NCBI GenBank assembly: GCA_000697335.1
Contig: JNEM01013212.1
Coordinates: 1-28,994 of the forward strand
DNA length: 28,994 bases
Direction: 5' to 3'
Source: Conidiobolus incongruus B7586
Taxonomy: Eukaryota; Entomophthoromycota; Entomophthoromycetes; Entomophthorales; Conidiobolaceae
The notes under the pieces are model-generated. The model was given only the letters and a program-made list of their open reading frames with translations. It was not told the DNA's origin and made no database searches. How positions within the stretch are numbered: position 1 is the first letter of the stretch; every line of letters begins with the position of its first letter. This document shows positions 11,659 through 21,916 of this stretch, piece after piece. The position numbers and the translations under genes were made by a program.

Positions 11659-12794
11659 TGTCTTTATCTATATCCCCAACACACTCGCAGGAAACATAAC
11701 TTGAAACGTTTATCAATTGTAAGTTAAAGATAAAGGGTTAATTCAATTTAGTCATATCTATTTAATCAGTTAAATTCTTTCAAATATTATTGATGAAACT
11801 CTTAGTTACATTCTGCAGCACTGCTCTACACCTGTCTCTCGTTGCTTATCAAAGTATCTGGTTACCAAATACAAGAGATAGTAATTAACATCCCTCTACT
11901 TGAAATACTCCTTTTATTTTAAATTTGTTTTAACGATACTATAAACTATACAAAACACAAATTTTGAATTTTGGAATCTTCTCAATGAAGACTGCTAATA
12001 ACGTGATCTGAAGATAACAGAACTAATCATTCTCAAAAAATTAACAAATCAGGAAATCAAGAAATTTGTATGAATTTTGTGTGGAATATCAGATTCCCTA
12101 ATTAGGACATATCATAATCAAGAATAGGAATTTTTTTATTGGTTTCACAAACGATAAGCAAAACTTAAATTGATCTATTCTAACCCAAAGTGAACAAACC
12201 AAATTAGCTCCAATTCATAGATAAACTTTGTATCTATTTAGCAACAATCAGATGGACTAATTAAATATATAAGGATTAGAATCAATAAGCTCAGATTATG
12301 ATTTATCATTTCAATTAGCTTAATTCAAGGAGTTCTTTAGTATATTATAGAACATCACAACAATGACATTAAGGGGCAAATTAATTAGCAGATTATTTAA
12401 CTTAAACCCTATAGAGTGATTGATACAAATGATTGTGGTTTGTTCAAACTAGCTCAATTAACTGAATATGAACATGATTTGCCTAAAAACAATGATGAAA
12501 GATCCGAGCTGATTGATTGAAAAATACACTAGTAATACAGTCCTTAATATCTCAACATTGATTAACCCCTGCATCATTCATTAAAATCGTTTATCAAAAC
12601 CAATTTGATATTGATCTCCTCACTTCATCATACTCCTATCAAACTGTTTAATCGATAAACTCTATTTATGAATATGGAGAATAATTGTATTGAAGGCATT
12701 AATTAAGTTTAATATATTAATATATCATACTTTATGATATTTATATTAACTAATTAAATTTTAATACCATCCCTTTAATCACATTATCAACTCT

Positions 12795-12824
12795 AATAAT
12801 AATAATTATTATTATTATTATAAT
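12795..12824. repeat. palindromic (TAA)n(TTA)n microsatellite
   Basis: An AAT array runs straight into an ATT array, so the tract can fold back on itself. The same arrangement recurs at 14024-14050. Confidence 0.85.
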
Positions 12825-13434
12825 ATAATCCAATTGGGATCAAACTAATAAAAATTATTAATGAATCAAATTATTTATAGCAAATAATATTTAATATTCA
12901 ATATTAATTTTGATTGTTATGTAATTTGAATAAAATTCTAACTTTCGCTATTAATTGTTTAGTATAATTTGGAATGATTTCATATTATCTTATCATTCGA
13001 ATATCTTTTATAATGTTGAGTGAAGAATAAAATAAATATACTTTTACCTGTTTTAGTATTAAGTTAACTCTTTGTTTAGTTTCCAATAATAGGTTAATAT
13101 TATAACTTAGTCATATTTATTAAAAAAATCATATTAAAATCTGATTAAAAATTTTATAAATAAAATAAATTCCCTTAATTAACACATTTCATATCAATAA
13201 AATCTTGATACTAAACAAATCCGATACTCATCAAATATTCCACTAATTGAACATATTTCAATATTCAATATTATTTAGTAATAAAAATAATAATGATTCA
13301 AATTACCTTAATAATATATATTATTATCTTATGAATTTCAAATCTATATCTGATATATTTCGAGATGAATTAATCCCTTACATTATTAATTTTCCAACTT
13401 GTAAAATATTATTCATCTATTAATTGATAAAAAT

Positions 13435-13457
13435 ATAATAATAATAATAATAATAAT
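13435..13457. repeat. (ATA)n microsatellite
   Basis: About seven to eight trinucleotide units, one of several AAT-type arrays between 12.8 and 16.1 kb. Confidence 0.85.
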
Positions 13458-14023
13458 TCATCAAATTAGTTAAAAATTAAATAATTATATTACTATTTAT
13501 TTGTATAATTCTTAATTTTAAAAATGAATTTTTATTAAATTAATTTAAATGTATTTATTTAATGCTAGGAACTGTATAATTTATAATTTAACAAAATTTT
13601 AATTAATTTTCAGTTCAAATTATTAGATTCTTATCAAATTTGAATTACTAAATTAAGAATTAATTAATATTATCAAATAATTTGAATATGAAACAAATAT
13701 TTTTACTTTTAATCTATGTATTTTCCACATAAACTTTTTCTTTTGAACCAAAATTCTGTTGTAATTATCTTTTTAGGAATATAAAAACCCGAATCTATAC
13801 ACTTATCTTATAAAGTAGTGAATTTATCAAAGGCAAATATTGAAATGATTTTGATATGATATGGGAATTAGATATATATGTTATCATGTTATATTTTTTA
13901 TATTTTAATGGATTTTATCAATTGATAATATAATAGTTATCAATTATATTCAGATTTTGTCAATTCATAGTGGACTATCTTCTCAGCTATCTATTATTTT
14001 ATCAAATATATTAAAATTTTATA

Positions 14024-14050
14024 TTAATAATAATTATTATTATTATTATC
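14024..14050. repeat. palindromic (TAA)n(TTA)n microsatellite
   Basis: A second fold-back trinucleotide tract of the same design as the one at 12795. Confidence 0.85.
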
Positions 14051-14551
14051 CTCATATATTTAACTAGGTTTAAATTTGTCATTTATCATAAATATTTTTT
14101 AAATTATTAATTTTAAACTTCAATTTGTAAAAAATAAAATATATCAAACTAAAAATATTAAAAAAGAAAACTGTAACACTAATAAAATCCAAAATTTGAT
14201 TCAGTAACTATACGTGCAACCTTATATACTAATTATACTTAATATATTATTCTATATTTTATCACATTATCATTTTCAAGAAATGTCCCATTAGCAAATT
14301 CTCATTATGTCATACTATGCCTTATCTTTACTATTGGTTAATATTAGATTTTTAAAAAAAAATTTCTGATACTTATCTAATGCTTTAGATAAGGATATGT
14401 TTAAAGATCATATTAATGGCTTAATGGCTTGAAACATTTCAAAATATATGAAGATATCCTTTTATTATCAGATTGATTTTATTGATTTTTGAATGTTATT
14501 TTGAATATTAGTTACTAACAATTAGATTATTGAGATTAGCTTAACTTAACA

Positions 14552-14572
14552 ATTATTATTATTATTATTATT
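14552..14572. repeat. (ATT)n microsatellite
   Basis: Seven ATT units in AT-rich spacer. Confidence 0.85.
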
Positions 14573-15454
14573 AAAATTTCGAATTAATATTTATGATAAA
14601 TTGCGAAATAAAAAAAATAATTTAATTAGAATATTTTTGATAAATTATTATTAATATTTGTTTCGGTAATATCTAAAAATAGTCCCACTATGTGAAATAT
14701 TTTTTTCTCTGAGTAATACAAATTATAAAGAGTATTCAAATTTAATAAATAATAAATAATATTTAAAACATTCTTTAGGAATATTGTATTATATTATAAT
14801 ATATTTCCTTCATTATAAATTTGTATTAATTACTTAATAGTTACAAAATAAAGTTTGAATAATATTAAATTAAAATATTAATTATTCCAATCTCCAAGTG
14901 TATTTAACCATTACTTTTGTTAATATGAATCTAAGATTTAAATTAATCAAAGTTTTTTCATATGAAATTTAAATAATCAATTCTAATATTAATATTTAAT
15001 ATTGTATAAATTTTTATAGTGTTAATAACTTATTTTGATATTCAGTTATAACTTATAAATTATTAATTTAATTTAACTCAAAAATTAATGAAATTGATGA
15101 TATAATCTAAGCATATAAGGATTTGGATATATAAAGAAAAATAAATAAATAAAACATAATATTCAATATTTAATTGTATATTATAAATACAAATATATTC
15201 CATTTTCATAACTTTATTAATAATTTTTAATCTATATACTATAATTATAGTATATTAATAAAATTTATCATTATTTGATAAAATACTATTCAACTTTTTT
15301 CATTATCATAATTTTCATATTATAAATCAATAGTATATTTTTTAAAATTATTGTTATAATTTTTTTTCTCAATTTCATTGTCAAATAATAAAATTTATAT
15401 TTGGAAATTATATTTAAATCAAAATCGTTTAAAAATTTATAAAAAATTGAAAAA

Positions 15455-15464
15455 TATAAAAGCC
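15455..15464 (+). promoter_or_regulatory. TATA-like box before a candidate micro-gene
   Basis: TATAAAAGCC lies about 150 nt before the ATG at 15613. The stretch between them is unusually rich in C for this desert (caacaactccatcatc) and looks like a transcribed leader. Confidence 0.3.
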
Positions 15465-15612
15465 AGATAATATATATATTAATAAATATTAAATGTGAAG
15501 GTAGCTTTTTATCCTTGTCTTAAATACTTTGGTTTCCACACTACACTGAAAAATAATAAGGCTATCGAATCAAGCACAAGATCAACAACTCCATCATCAA
15601 TTAATCAGCAAA

Positions 15613-15813
15613 ATGAGCTACAAATTCTATGTTTGTTAGTATAAAAATAGTTCTCAGTTAATACATAATATAGATTCTAATCATTGTATCTTCTATAATA
15701 TCCTTTTCTATAAATTACACAAGTTACTGAGAAGTTGCAATTATGCGACAATTACTCTCAACAGAGTACTTAGTATAATTCTAATCCAAGTAAATCTCTA
15801 TTTTGGAAAGTGA
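15613..15813 (+). CDS. candidate two-exon micro-gene of unknown function
   Basis: ATG at 15613 opens a 22-nt exon (MSYKFYV) that joins, across a 39-nt GT-AG intron (15635-15673), a second exon 15674-15813 ending in TGA. The product would be 53 residues, cysteine-poor, hydrophobic and basic, with no signal or domain I recognise. Support: a TATA-like box 150 nt upstream, a leader-like C-richer stretch, and an intron of the length seen in the neighbouring genes. Against: the donor GTTAGT is not used elsewhere in this window, and the second exon has poor coding character. It could instead be a non-coding transcript or chance. Confidence 0.25.
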
Positions 15814-16019
15814 CATGAATAAGCTTAAATAGTTATATTTTTTTAGTACAAATAATCATCAAATGAATTTGCTTTAATATATATTAATATACTTTCAATA
15901 ATTTATTTATTTTATTATACCTTTTTTTGAAATAATTTTATAATTTCTAATAACTGAAATTTACTAAAAAATGAATATTATTAATTATAGAAAAAAATAT
16001 TATTAAGAAGATAAAATTA

Positions 16020-16044
16020 TAATAATAATAATAATAATAATAAT
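16020..16044. repeat. (AAT)n microsatellite
   Basis: About eight AAT units in AT-rich spacer. Confidence 0.9.
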
Positions 16045-17506
16045 AGCTGAATGTTATAATTCTAAATAAAAAACAATATCAATTAATAATTAATAAATAA
16101 AGCTGTAAAATTACTCCAGACCCTTGAATGCTGAACAATTTGGAAAGTTATTAAAAATTATTAATAAAGCTTAGTTTATCATATCCAATATATCCAAAAT
16201 TTTAGTTAATCATCAATTATACATATATTTATTAAGTTCTATGGATGAAACTTAAACTTACAGTATTAATAACTTTTAAAATTAAATTAAATTAAAATCA
16301 TCATTGATCAAGTATTAATTAATTAATTATTTTATTTTATTTTATATAAAGTTAAAAATTCTCAAATATTTAAAAAAAAAAGAAAATTAGTATAATTAAA
16401 CTGATTTGAAAAATATTTTATAATAATATTTATAATAATAAAATTAATTAATTTTATTTATAAATGAATAACTAATAGATCAACTAAAAAATATATTTTA
16501 TGTATTTATTAAATTAAAATATTTAATGAATTATTAGTACAAATAACTTATATGCATTTTACCTTTCGTGGTATAAGAGTTGCCAGAACTATTATTTACC
16601 AAAAGAAGCAATTTGAACTATTTAATGAATTAACAAACTTTGTGAATTTTTATAATAATAAAACACCAAGTATACTATAAATATTAAAGTATACTAAATT
16701 GATGAATAATTATTGAATTCAAAAGAATGATGTAATATAGTATAAAAACAAATATAATTTTAAAGGTAAATACAATATAATTTTGAAATTATAAGTTAAA
16801 ATCATAATAATAAATTAATAAAATAATATACTTCTATGATAAAATCACAGTTTGTGTAAAGAAAATGATTTATTAATATTATTTATATAATTTATTGCTG
16901 AAAGGTTGATTATAAAAATCTTAATCTGAGAGTAATTTGAATGTCAAAGTTGAAAATTTAATATTACACTAATGTGTAAATCATAGTGTTATTATTATAT
17001 ACTTATATTCAGTTATTTTTGTTCTTTTTGAAATATAAGTCTAAAGAATAAAATTTTAATTGTCAGATAAATTATACAACGTCGATTTATTTCAATCATT
17101 TAAATATATAGATAAATATATATAATACACTTATTGCTTTTTCTAATTGAAACAAAATTAAAAATTATTAATGAACAGCTAAAATCATTTTTAATTAAAA
17201 TAAATTTACTTAGCAGATTTAAGACTGATTATTAATATACAATTAAAACTATATCGTAAAATTTGGATATTGGACCTATTGTTTTTTAAATATATATATT
17301 TATGACATGACCTATATAATTAATTGTTTTTGATCTAATTTTTTTCAATAAATCAGATAAATTATTAGCAGATCAATGAAAAATACATAATATTAAGCAG
17401 CTCTACACAGATAGGTATATTTTAAAATATTGACTAAAATTCATTTAAAAATATGAAAAAAAAAACGATCAACTCATGAATAAAATCTTTGTTATTCAGT
17501 CTCAGC

Positions 17507-17522
17507 TATATATATATATATA
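17507..17522. repeat. (TA)n microsatellite
   Basis: Eight TA units in AT-rich spacer. Confidence 0.85.
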
Positions 17523-18136
17523 ATTTGTAAATTAGAAATGTATTTAACCTTTCCATCAAGTAATATATATTAATCAATAATAAGTTTTGATTATATTAGT
17601 ATATATTAATTGTATAAAATTTGAAAATAGCTTTTGTTTTTTTAATTCATTTGTTAATGATATTAAACAGATATTAGTTTATTAAAAATTTTGGTATTTC
17701 AATTTAGTATTTTATTTATACAGACTCTAAAGAAAGGAATGTTCAATTTTAGCTAGTGATTTTATCTATTAATGTCATTAAGTGATTAATGATTATAATT
17801 AAATGAATATTTATATTAATTATTTTACAATTTAATTATAAAATATAAGTAAATATTTGTTGATTTATTAATTTTTATTTTATTTCAAAATAAGTATAAT
17901 TTACGTTTTTTTATATTTAATCAATTTAAAATAAAATAATTTAATATTAATATATTAAAATTTATATTTAAATGATTGATAAAATATATTAATAAGCTTA
18001 TTTAATAATAAAAATAATTTAATTTGTATAAATATATATAAGAATATAATGAGAAAAATTATTTAAATATTTAACTATAGTAAAATCAAAATGGAAATAT
18101 AAATTTTTATTAGATCAGAATAAAATATAAAACAGA

Positions 18137-18158
18137 ATCACGTGATGAACCAACCAAT
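18137..18158. promoter_or_regulatory. ATCACGTGAT palindrome and CCAAT box upstream of uL22
   Basis: A perfect 10-bp palindrome with E-box core CACGTG (18137-18146) is followed 8 nt later by CCAAT (18154-18158). These are known targets of bHLH factors (Cbf1 type) and the HAP/NF-Y complex. They lie about 460 nt upstream of the uL22 start, where the sequence changes from desert to a less AT-rich control region. Confidence 0.4.
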
Positions 18159-18283
18159 CACAATTTAGAATCAATTGTAAGTTTGGCGAAATAATGAGAT
18201 GTTAGTATAGGCCAAAATGGTTGAATTATACGTTGTATTAGTGATCCAAACGGATTCCTTCTCTTTCGATCTCTAGTTTATCT

Positions 18284-18300
18284 CAAGGTACGCTACCTTG
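18284..18300. repeat. 17-nt perfect hairpin upstream of uL22
   Basis: CAAGGTA-CGC-TACCTTG: a 7-bp perfect stem with a 3-nt loop, in the uL22 upstream region. It could be a palindromic factor site or an RNA hairpin if the leader starts before it. A hairpin of the same geometry lies just after the uL22 stop codon. Confidence 0.6.
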
Positions 18301-18605
18301 TTTGAAAAAAATTAGTTAGAGCGCAAAGTGTCTAAATGAGCAATATGTGATAAATATATTATGTAAAACAAAGTGTAAAAAAATAAATGATCAAAGAATG
18401 GGCATCTCGGGATTCGAATCAATCTTGATCTATAATCAAAAAAAAATCGAATACATCCATACAATCATCATACATCCATCGTATATCGTCAAACATCAAA
18501 TATACTCAGACCACTTGCTCCAACCAATTTTTTCAAATATATATATACTTTGTTAGGAAAATTGATTATTAACTTTTTGACCAGAATTAGGAGACAACAA
18601 TCACA

Positions 18606-19333
18606 ATGGTGAGATACTCTGCTACCCCCGCTAACCCCGAGAAATGTAAACATTTATTACAAAATACAAATTAGTATCTTATTTAACTTACTTAGTATGA
18701 TGTTTAGCCGCCTTGACTAGAGGATCCTACCTCCGTGTTCACTTCAAGAACACCCACGAAGTTGGTGCCGTCTTAAACGGTATGAAATTACTCAAGGCCA
18801 TCAAATACCTCAACGATGTCAAAGAACGCAAGCAATGTGTTCCTTTCCGCCGCTTCAACGGGGGTGTTGGTCGTTGTGCCCAAGCCAAATTCTGGGGTAC
18901 TACCCAAGGTCGCTGGCCCATCAAGTCTTGTGACTACCTCTTAGGCCTCCTCCAAAACGTCCAAAGCAACGCTGAGGTACTATTTTTATTTATCCCAATC
19001 CCGAAACTTTGATTAATTTATTTTCAAATAGCTTAAGGGTCTCGATGTTGAAAACTGTGTCATCAAGCACGTCCAAGTCAACCAAGCTCCCAAGCAACGT
19101 CGTCGTACTTTCCGTGCTCACGGTCGTATCAACAGTATGTTTATTTGATTATTATACATTATATAATATGGTATTAAAATTATTTTTTAGACTACATGAG
19201 CTCTCCTTGCCACATCGAAATCATCGTCACTGAAGAAGCCGCCAAGGTCCAACGTGCCGCTGAAGAAAAGAAGATTGTTCCCCTCAACCGTCGTGCTTTA
19301 GCCCGCAAGAACCGCCTTGCTCTCCGCAAGTAA
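18606..19333 (+). CDS. RPL17: large-subunit ribosomal protein uL22 (L17)
   Basis: Four exons (18606-18645, 18708-18976, 19032-19134, 19191-19333) with introns of 62, 55 and 56 nt give 184 residues, the length of yeast Rpl17. The protein lines the exit tunnel of the cytosolic 60S subunit. Family landmarks are clear: [14 protein letters not shown] near the start, [31 protein letters not shown], then [19 protein letters not shown] and [10 protein letters not shown], and a basic tail. The first exon ([13 protein letters not shown]) matches the family N-terminus, so the ATG at 18606 is kept even though gtgaga right after it resembles a donor. Codons are strongly biased to C-ending forms (GCC, CTC, AAC, CGT) compared with all other genes in the window, as expected for very high expression. 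Confidence 0.98.
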
Positions 19334-20408
19334 ACTTGTTGTAATAAATTCTAAGTAAGCGAAGCTTACTCGGTCCATAACTTAAATCCCACTACTGAGG
19401 TATTTCAAACTCCATTTTTCTTAAATATTAATCCCTGTCAAACCCGTTATTAATATAGATATATCTCTATTCTCTCATAAATAGTAAACTTTTATTCATT
19501 AATTTTATTCTTATTATAGCTTAACTTTTTCCTATCATTGTTGTTCTATTTAATTCACAATATTTGATTTCGTTTGTTAATATTTATAATATTTTACCAT
19601 TTTGCCTTTTATTTTATTTTTCACCTATAATTATTTTTTAAATTTCTCTGCTGTTTTGATTTATTATTAATTTTGACAACTAATATTTTTAGTAACTATT
19701 AATACTTATTTCTCTTTCATTTTCTCGATTATTTAATATTTTTTATAACTTTGAATATTGATATTATCAAATGGGCTTAATAAAGATCTCAAAATTTATT
19801 TTAATATATCATGATTAATACTTAATTTTTAATTAATATATATATTATAATAAAAAAAAATCAAATACAAGTTTATTTTGTAGATGTCATTTTATTAATA
19901 AATAAAAATTTTCAATTAAATTGAAATTAGTAGTTTCCAATCTTTTATTGCATAACATAATATTAATCTGTTGAATATTCATTTTTTATAAATATATTTT
20001 TATAATATTCAGTAAAATTAATTAAATAATATGTAGTTTTAATTAATCAATTTCAACAACACATAACTTAATGTATAATGTATTTATGTTATCTAATAAT
20101 ATAAAAAATAGGTGAATATTATGAAAATTAATAGATTTATATATCAATGTTTACAAGATATTCTAAATATGTATATATTTATAATAACATTTTCCAATTA
20201 CCTGAAATTTTGACAAGCACAACTGAAGCAGAGTATATTTAAGTATTAACAATTTCAAACCATATAGATGGGATAATAATTTGTAAATTTAAATGTTGCC
20301 AAATCTACTCAAATTTTCAAGTGCTATTTAAAATAACCTAATGATATTAGCTAAATTAATATCTGTGAAATATATTATATTAATATACGATATAATGATT
20401 TATTATTA
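19334..20408. other. spacer between convergent uL22 and Psf3 genes
   Basis: Both genes end into this 1.1 kb spacer. The first 400 nt are T-rich on the plus strand and probably contain the uL22 3' end. The rest is plain AT-rich sequence in which I see nothing else. Confidence 0.55.
19354..19370 (+). repeat. 17-nt perfect hairpin just after the uL22 stop
   Basis: AGTAAGC-GAA-GCTTACT: a 7-bp perfect stem and 3-nt loop, starting 21 nt after the stop codon and so inside the 3' untranslated region. Confidence 0.6.
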
Positions 20409-21250
20409 TTAAATTTCACGAAATTTTCTTTTTCTAGCTTTATATTTAGCTTCGGTTGTTGATTGAATCCAATGTTCAAATTCTTTAACTTGATCTAAAG
20501 CAGTATTAAAAACTAAAAAAACATTAATACATAATATATTATTAATATTAATAACATACTCTTTAATTCCAATTCATCTAAAGTTTGTATCATATTAAAG
20601 AACTGAGTATTAGTTTTAGAATTTCCTGAAGATTGTGCATGATCGAATAAATAAATTAATCGATCAATGAATGTTGAAGTTATAAAAGCATTGAATTCTT
20701 CACTATCAATTCTAAAAATATTATGTTAATAACTAATAGTAGAATAACATTATTATGTTACAATTCAACACATTTAAGTGCAAATATAAAGAAATTAGGT
20801 CCTAACGAGTGTAAATCTACGTTCGTTGCACATGCTTTTAAAGAGTGTTGAACTTTAGAATTAAAACATCTTGGAAATTCATAATCTACATAATTTCTAT
20901 AAATGCATAAATAACTCAAGTTATTAAATATCATATTAAATTAAAATACACACTCTAAAATAAGGAATTTGGTAACGAATAGAGGTAATTCCATCTTTGT
21001 ATTGACTTCAATCTTTTATATTTATTAATTTTTAATATATAGTTTGAAAGAAAGTTATATGTTTATATACCTTTGTTTGAGGTAATGAACCATCTAATTC
21101 ACCCATATCTTCTAATTCTTTAGTGAAAATAACAGGTATTAACTGAATAATTATTGTTTATTCTTAATATATAGTAAATAAAATGCTTACTTGATCTTCA
21201 ACTAGAAAATCGTCAATATCAAAATATCCCTGTTCACATGCAAAATTCAT
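20409..21250 (-). CDS. PSF3: GINS complex subunit Psf3
   Basis: Six exons on the minus strand (21250-21191, 21142-21071, 21012-20954, 20896-20762, 20711-20560, 20512-20409), with introns of 47-58 nt, give 193 residues ending in TAA; yeast Psf3 has 194. The gene is so finely split that no single exon stands out. Landmarks: YFDIDDFLVEDQLIP at the N-terminus (beta-rich B domain), MELPLFVTKFL, the family-typical VDLHSLGPNFF, then a helical A domain and a basic end (KARKRKFREI), as in human GINS3, which has YKKRKF. Psf3 joins Sld5, Psf1 and Psf2 in the GINS complex, part of the CMG helicase at replication forks in the nucleus. The RRM gene lies 120 bp upstream on the same strand. The fourth exon's donor GTGTGT could shift by two bases, but only the chosen site keeps the frame. 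Confidence 0.92.
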
Positions 21251-21370
21251 TATTTTTTAATTAAATTTATTATTAGTATTAAAATTATAATATTCAAAAT
21301 TTCAAAATTTAGGTTAATAATAAGACGTGAGTTTAATTTATTTAATTTATGGGATTGTGAAAATAATTAT

Positions 21371-21916
21371 CTATTCATCTACTCCTTTAACTTTAATTGT
21401 TAATATTTGATCTCTAAATTTCAAATCACGAAGTTTCATTATTTTTTTTAATTGATCTTCATTGGCAATATTTAAAAATCCAAAACCTCTACATTTCTTG
21501 GTTTTCTTATCAACAGGTAACTGAATATCTTCTACGGTAACTAATTTTTGAAAGTGTTCAAATAGTAAAGCTTTCGTCGTTTTAGAAGGTAAATTAGAAA
21601 CGAATAACTGACATGGGAAGGTAATATTAGAACAATCAAATTCTGGAGCTTCGGGTTCTTTAGCCTTTTCAGCCTTCTGCTTTTGCTTTAACTCTAATGC
21701 CTGCTTCTTTTCCAATTCAATCCTCTCTTGTTCTCTCTTTTCTAACAAAATTTCCAATCGTTGCGCCCTAGTCAAACCTCTAGGCTTAATTCTAACTAAT
21801 TTAGGTGGTTTGATAATTGGTAATCCTTTCTTAATTAATTTGGAATTTTTCCAAAATAATTTAGCTTTTTTCTGCTTTTTGCTTAATGAGTTATGATTCT
21901 TAAATTCTTCATCCAT
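21371..21916 (-). CDS. small RRM protein with basic coiled-coil N-terminus, possibly Nop6-like ribosome biogenesis factor
   Basis: This is a single-exon, 181-residue protein ending in TAG. Residues 1-90 are lysine-rich with a long charged helix (about 48-88, EKREQERIELEKKQ). Residues about 102-178 form one RNA recognition motif with RNP2 LFVSNLP (104-110) and RNP1 CRGFGFLN (142-149), both with the expected aromatic residues. The protein stops right at the domain end. A basic KKQKKAK-type N-terminus before a single C-terminal RRM resembles the small nucleolar protein Nop6 of yeast, which helps 40S assembly, but other small RRM proteins look alike. The ATG at 21916 is the first in frame. Its stop lies 120 bp from the start of Psf3 on the same strand, so the two transcripts are closely packed. 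Confidence 0.8.
   Translation of the reverse strand: MDEEFKNHNSLSKKQKKAKLFWKNSKLIKKGLPIIKPPKLVRIKPRGLTRAQRLEILLEKREQERIELEKKQALELKQKQKAEKAKEPEAPEFDCSNITFPCQLFVSNLPSKTTKALLFEHFQKLVTVEDIQLPVDKKTKKCRGFGFLNIANEDQLKKIMKLRDLKFRDQILTIKVKGVDE

Larger units (their letters stand above)
11213..18136. other. 6.9 kb intergenic desert with two compositional halves
   Basis: The part up to about 12660 is less AT-rich and probably contains the leader and upstream control region of the leftward PP1-subunit gene, though a decayed gene cannot be ruled out. From about 12660 on it is extremely AT-rich with many (AAT)n/(ATT)n arrays. The only gene candidate is the micro-gene at 15613. I see no tRNA or intact mobile element. 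Confidence 0.55.

Noticed and set aside
18405-18432. T-arm-like GGGATTCGAATC, suggesting a tRNA gene before uL22
   Set aside because: On neither strand does the flanking sequence pair as a T stem, and no anticodon or acceptor arm can be built around it.
18347-18556. 69-codon plus-strand open frame upstream of uL22
   Set aside because: It has lysine/isoleucine-rich composition typical of AT-rich non-coding DNA, and it lies in the promoter or leader of uL22 with no family match.
18606-18645. Intron directly after the ATG of uL22 (donor-like gtgaga)
   Set aside because: The following codons give [13 protein letters not shown], which matches the family N-terminus, and the intron from 18646 restores the frame.
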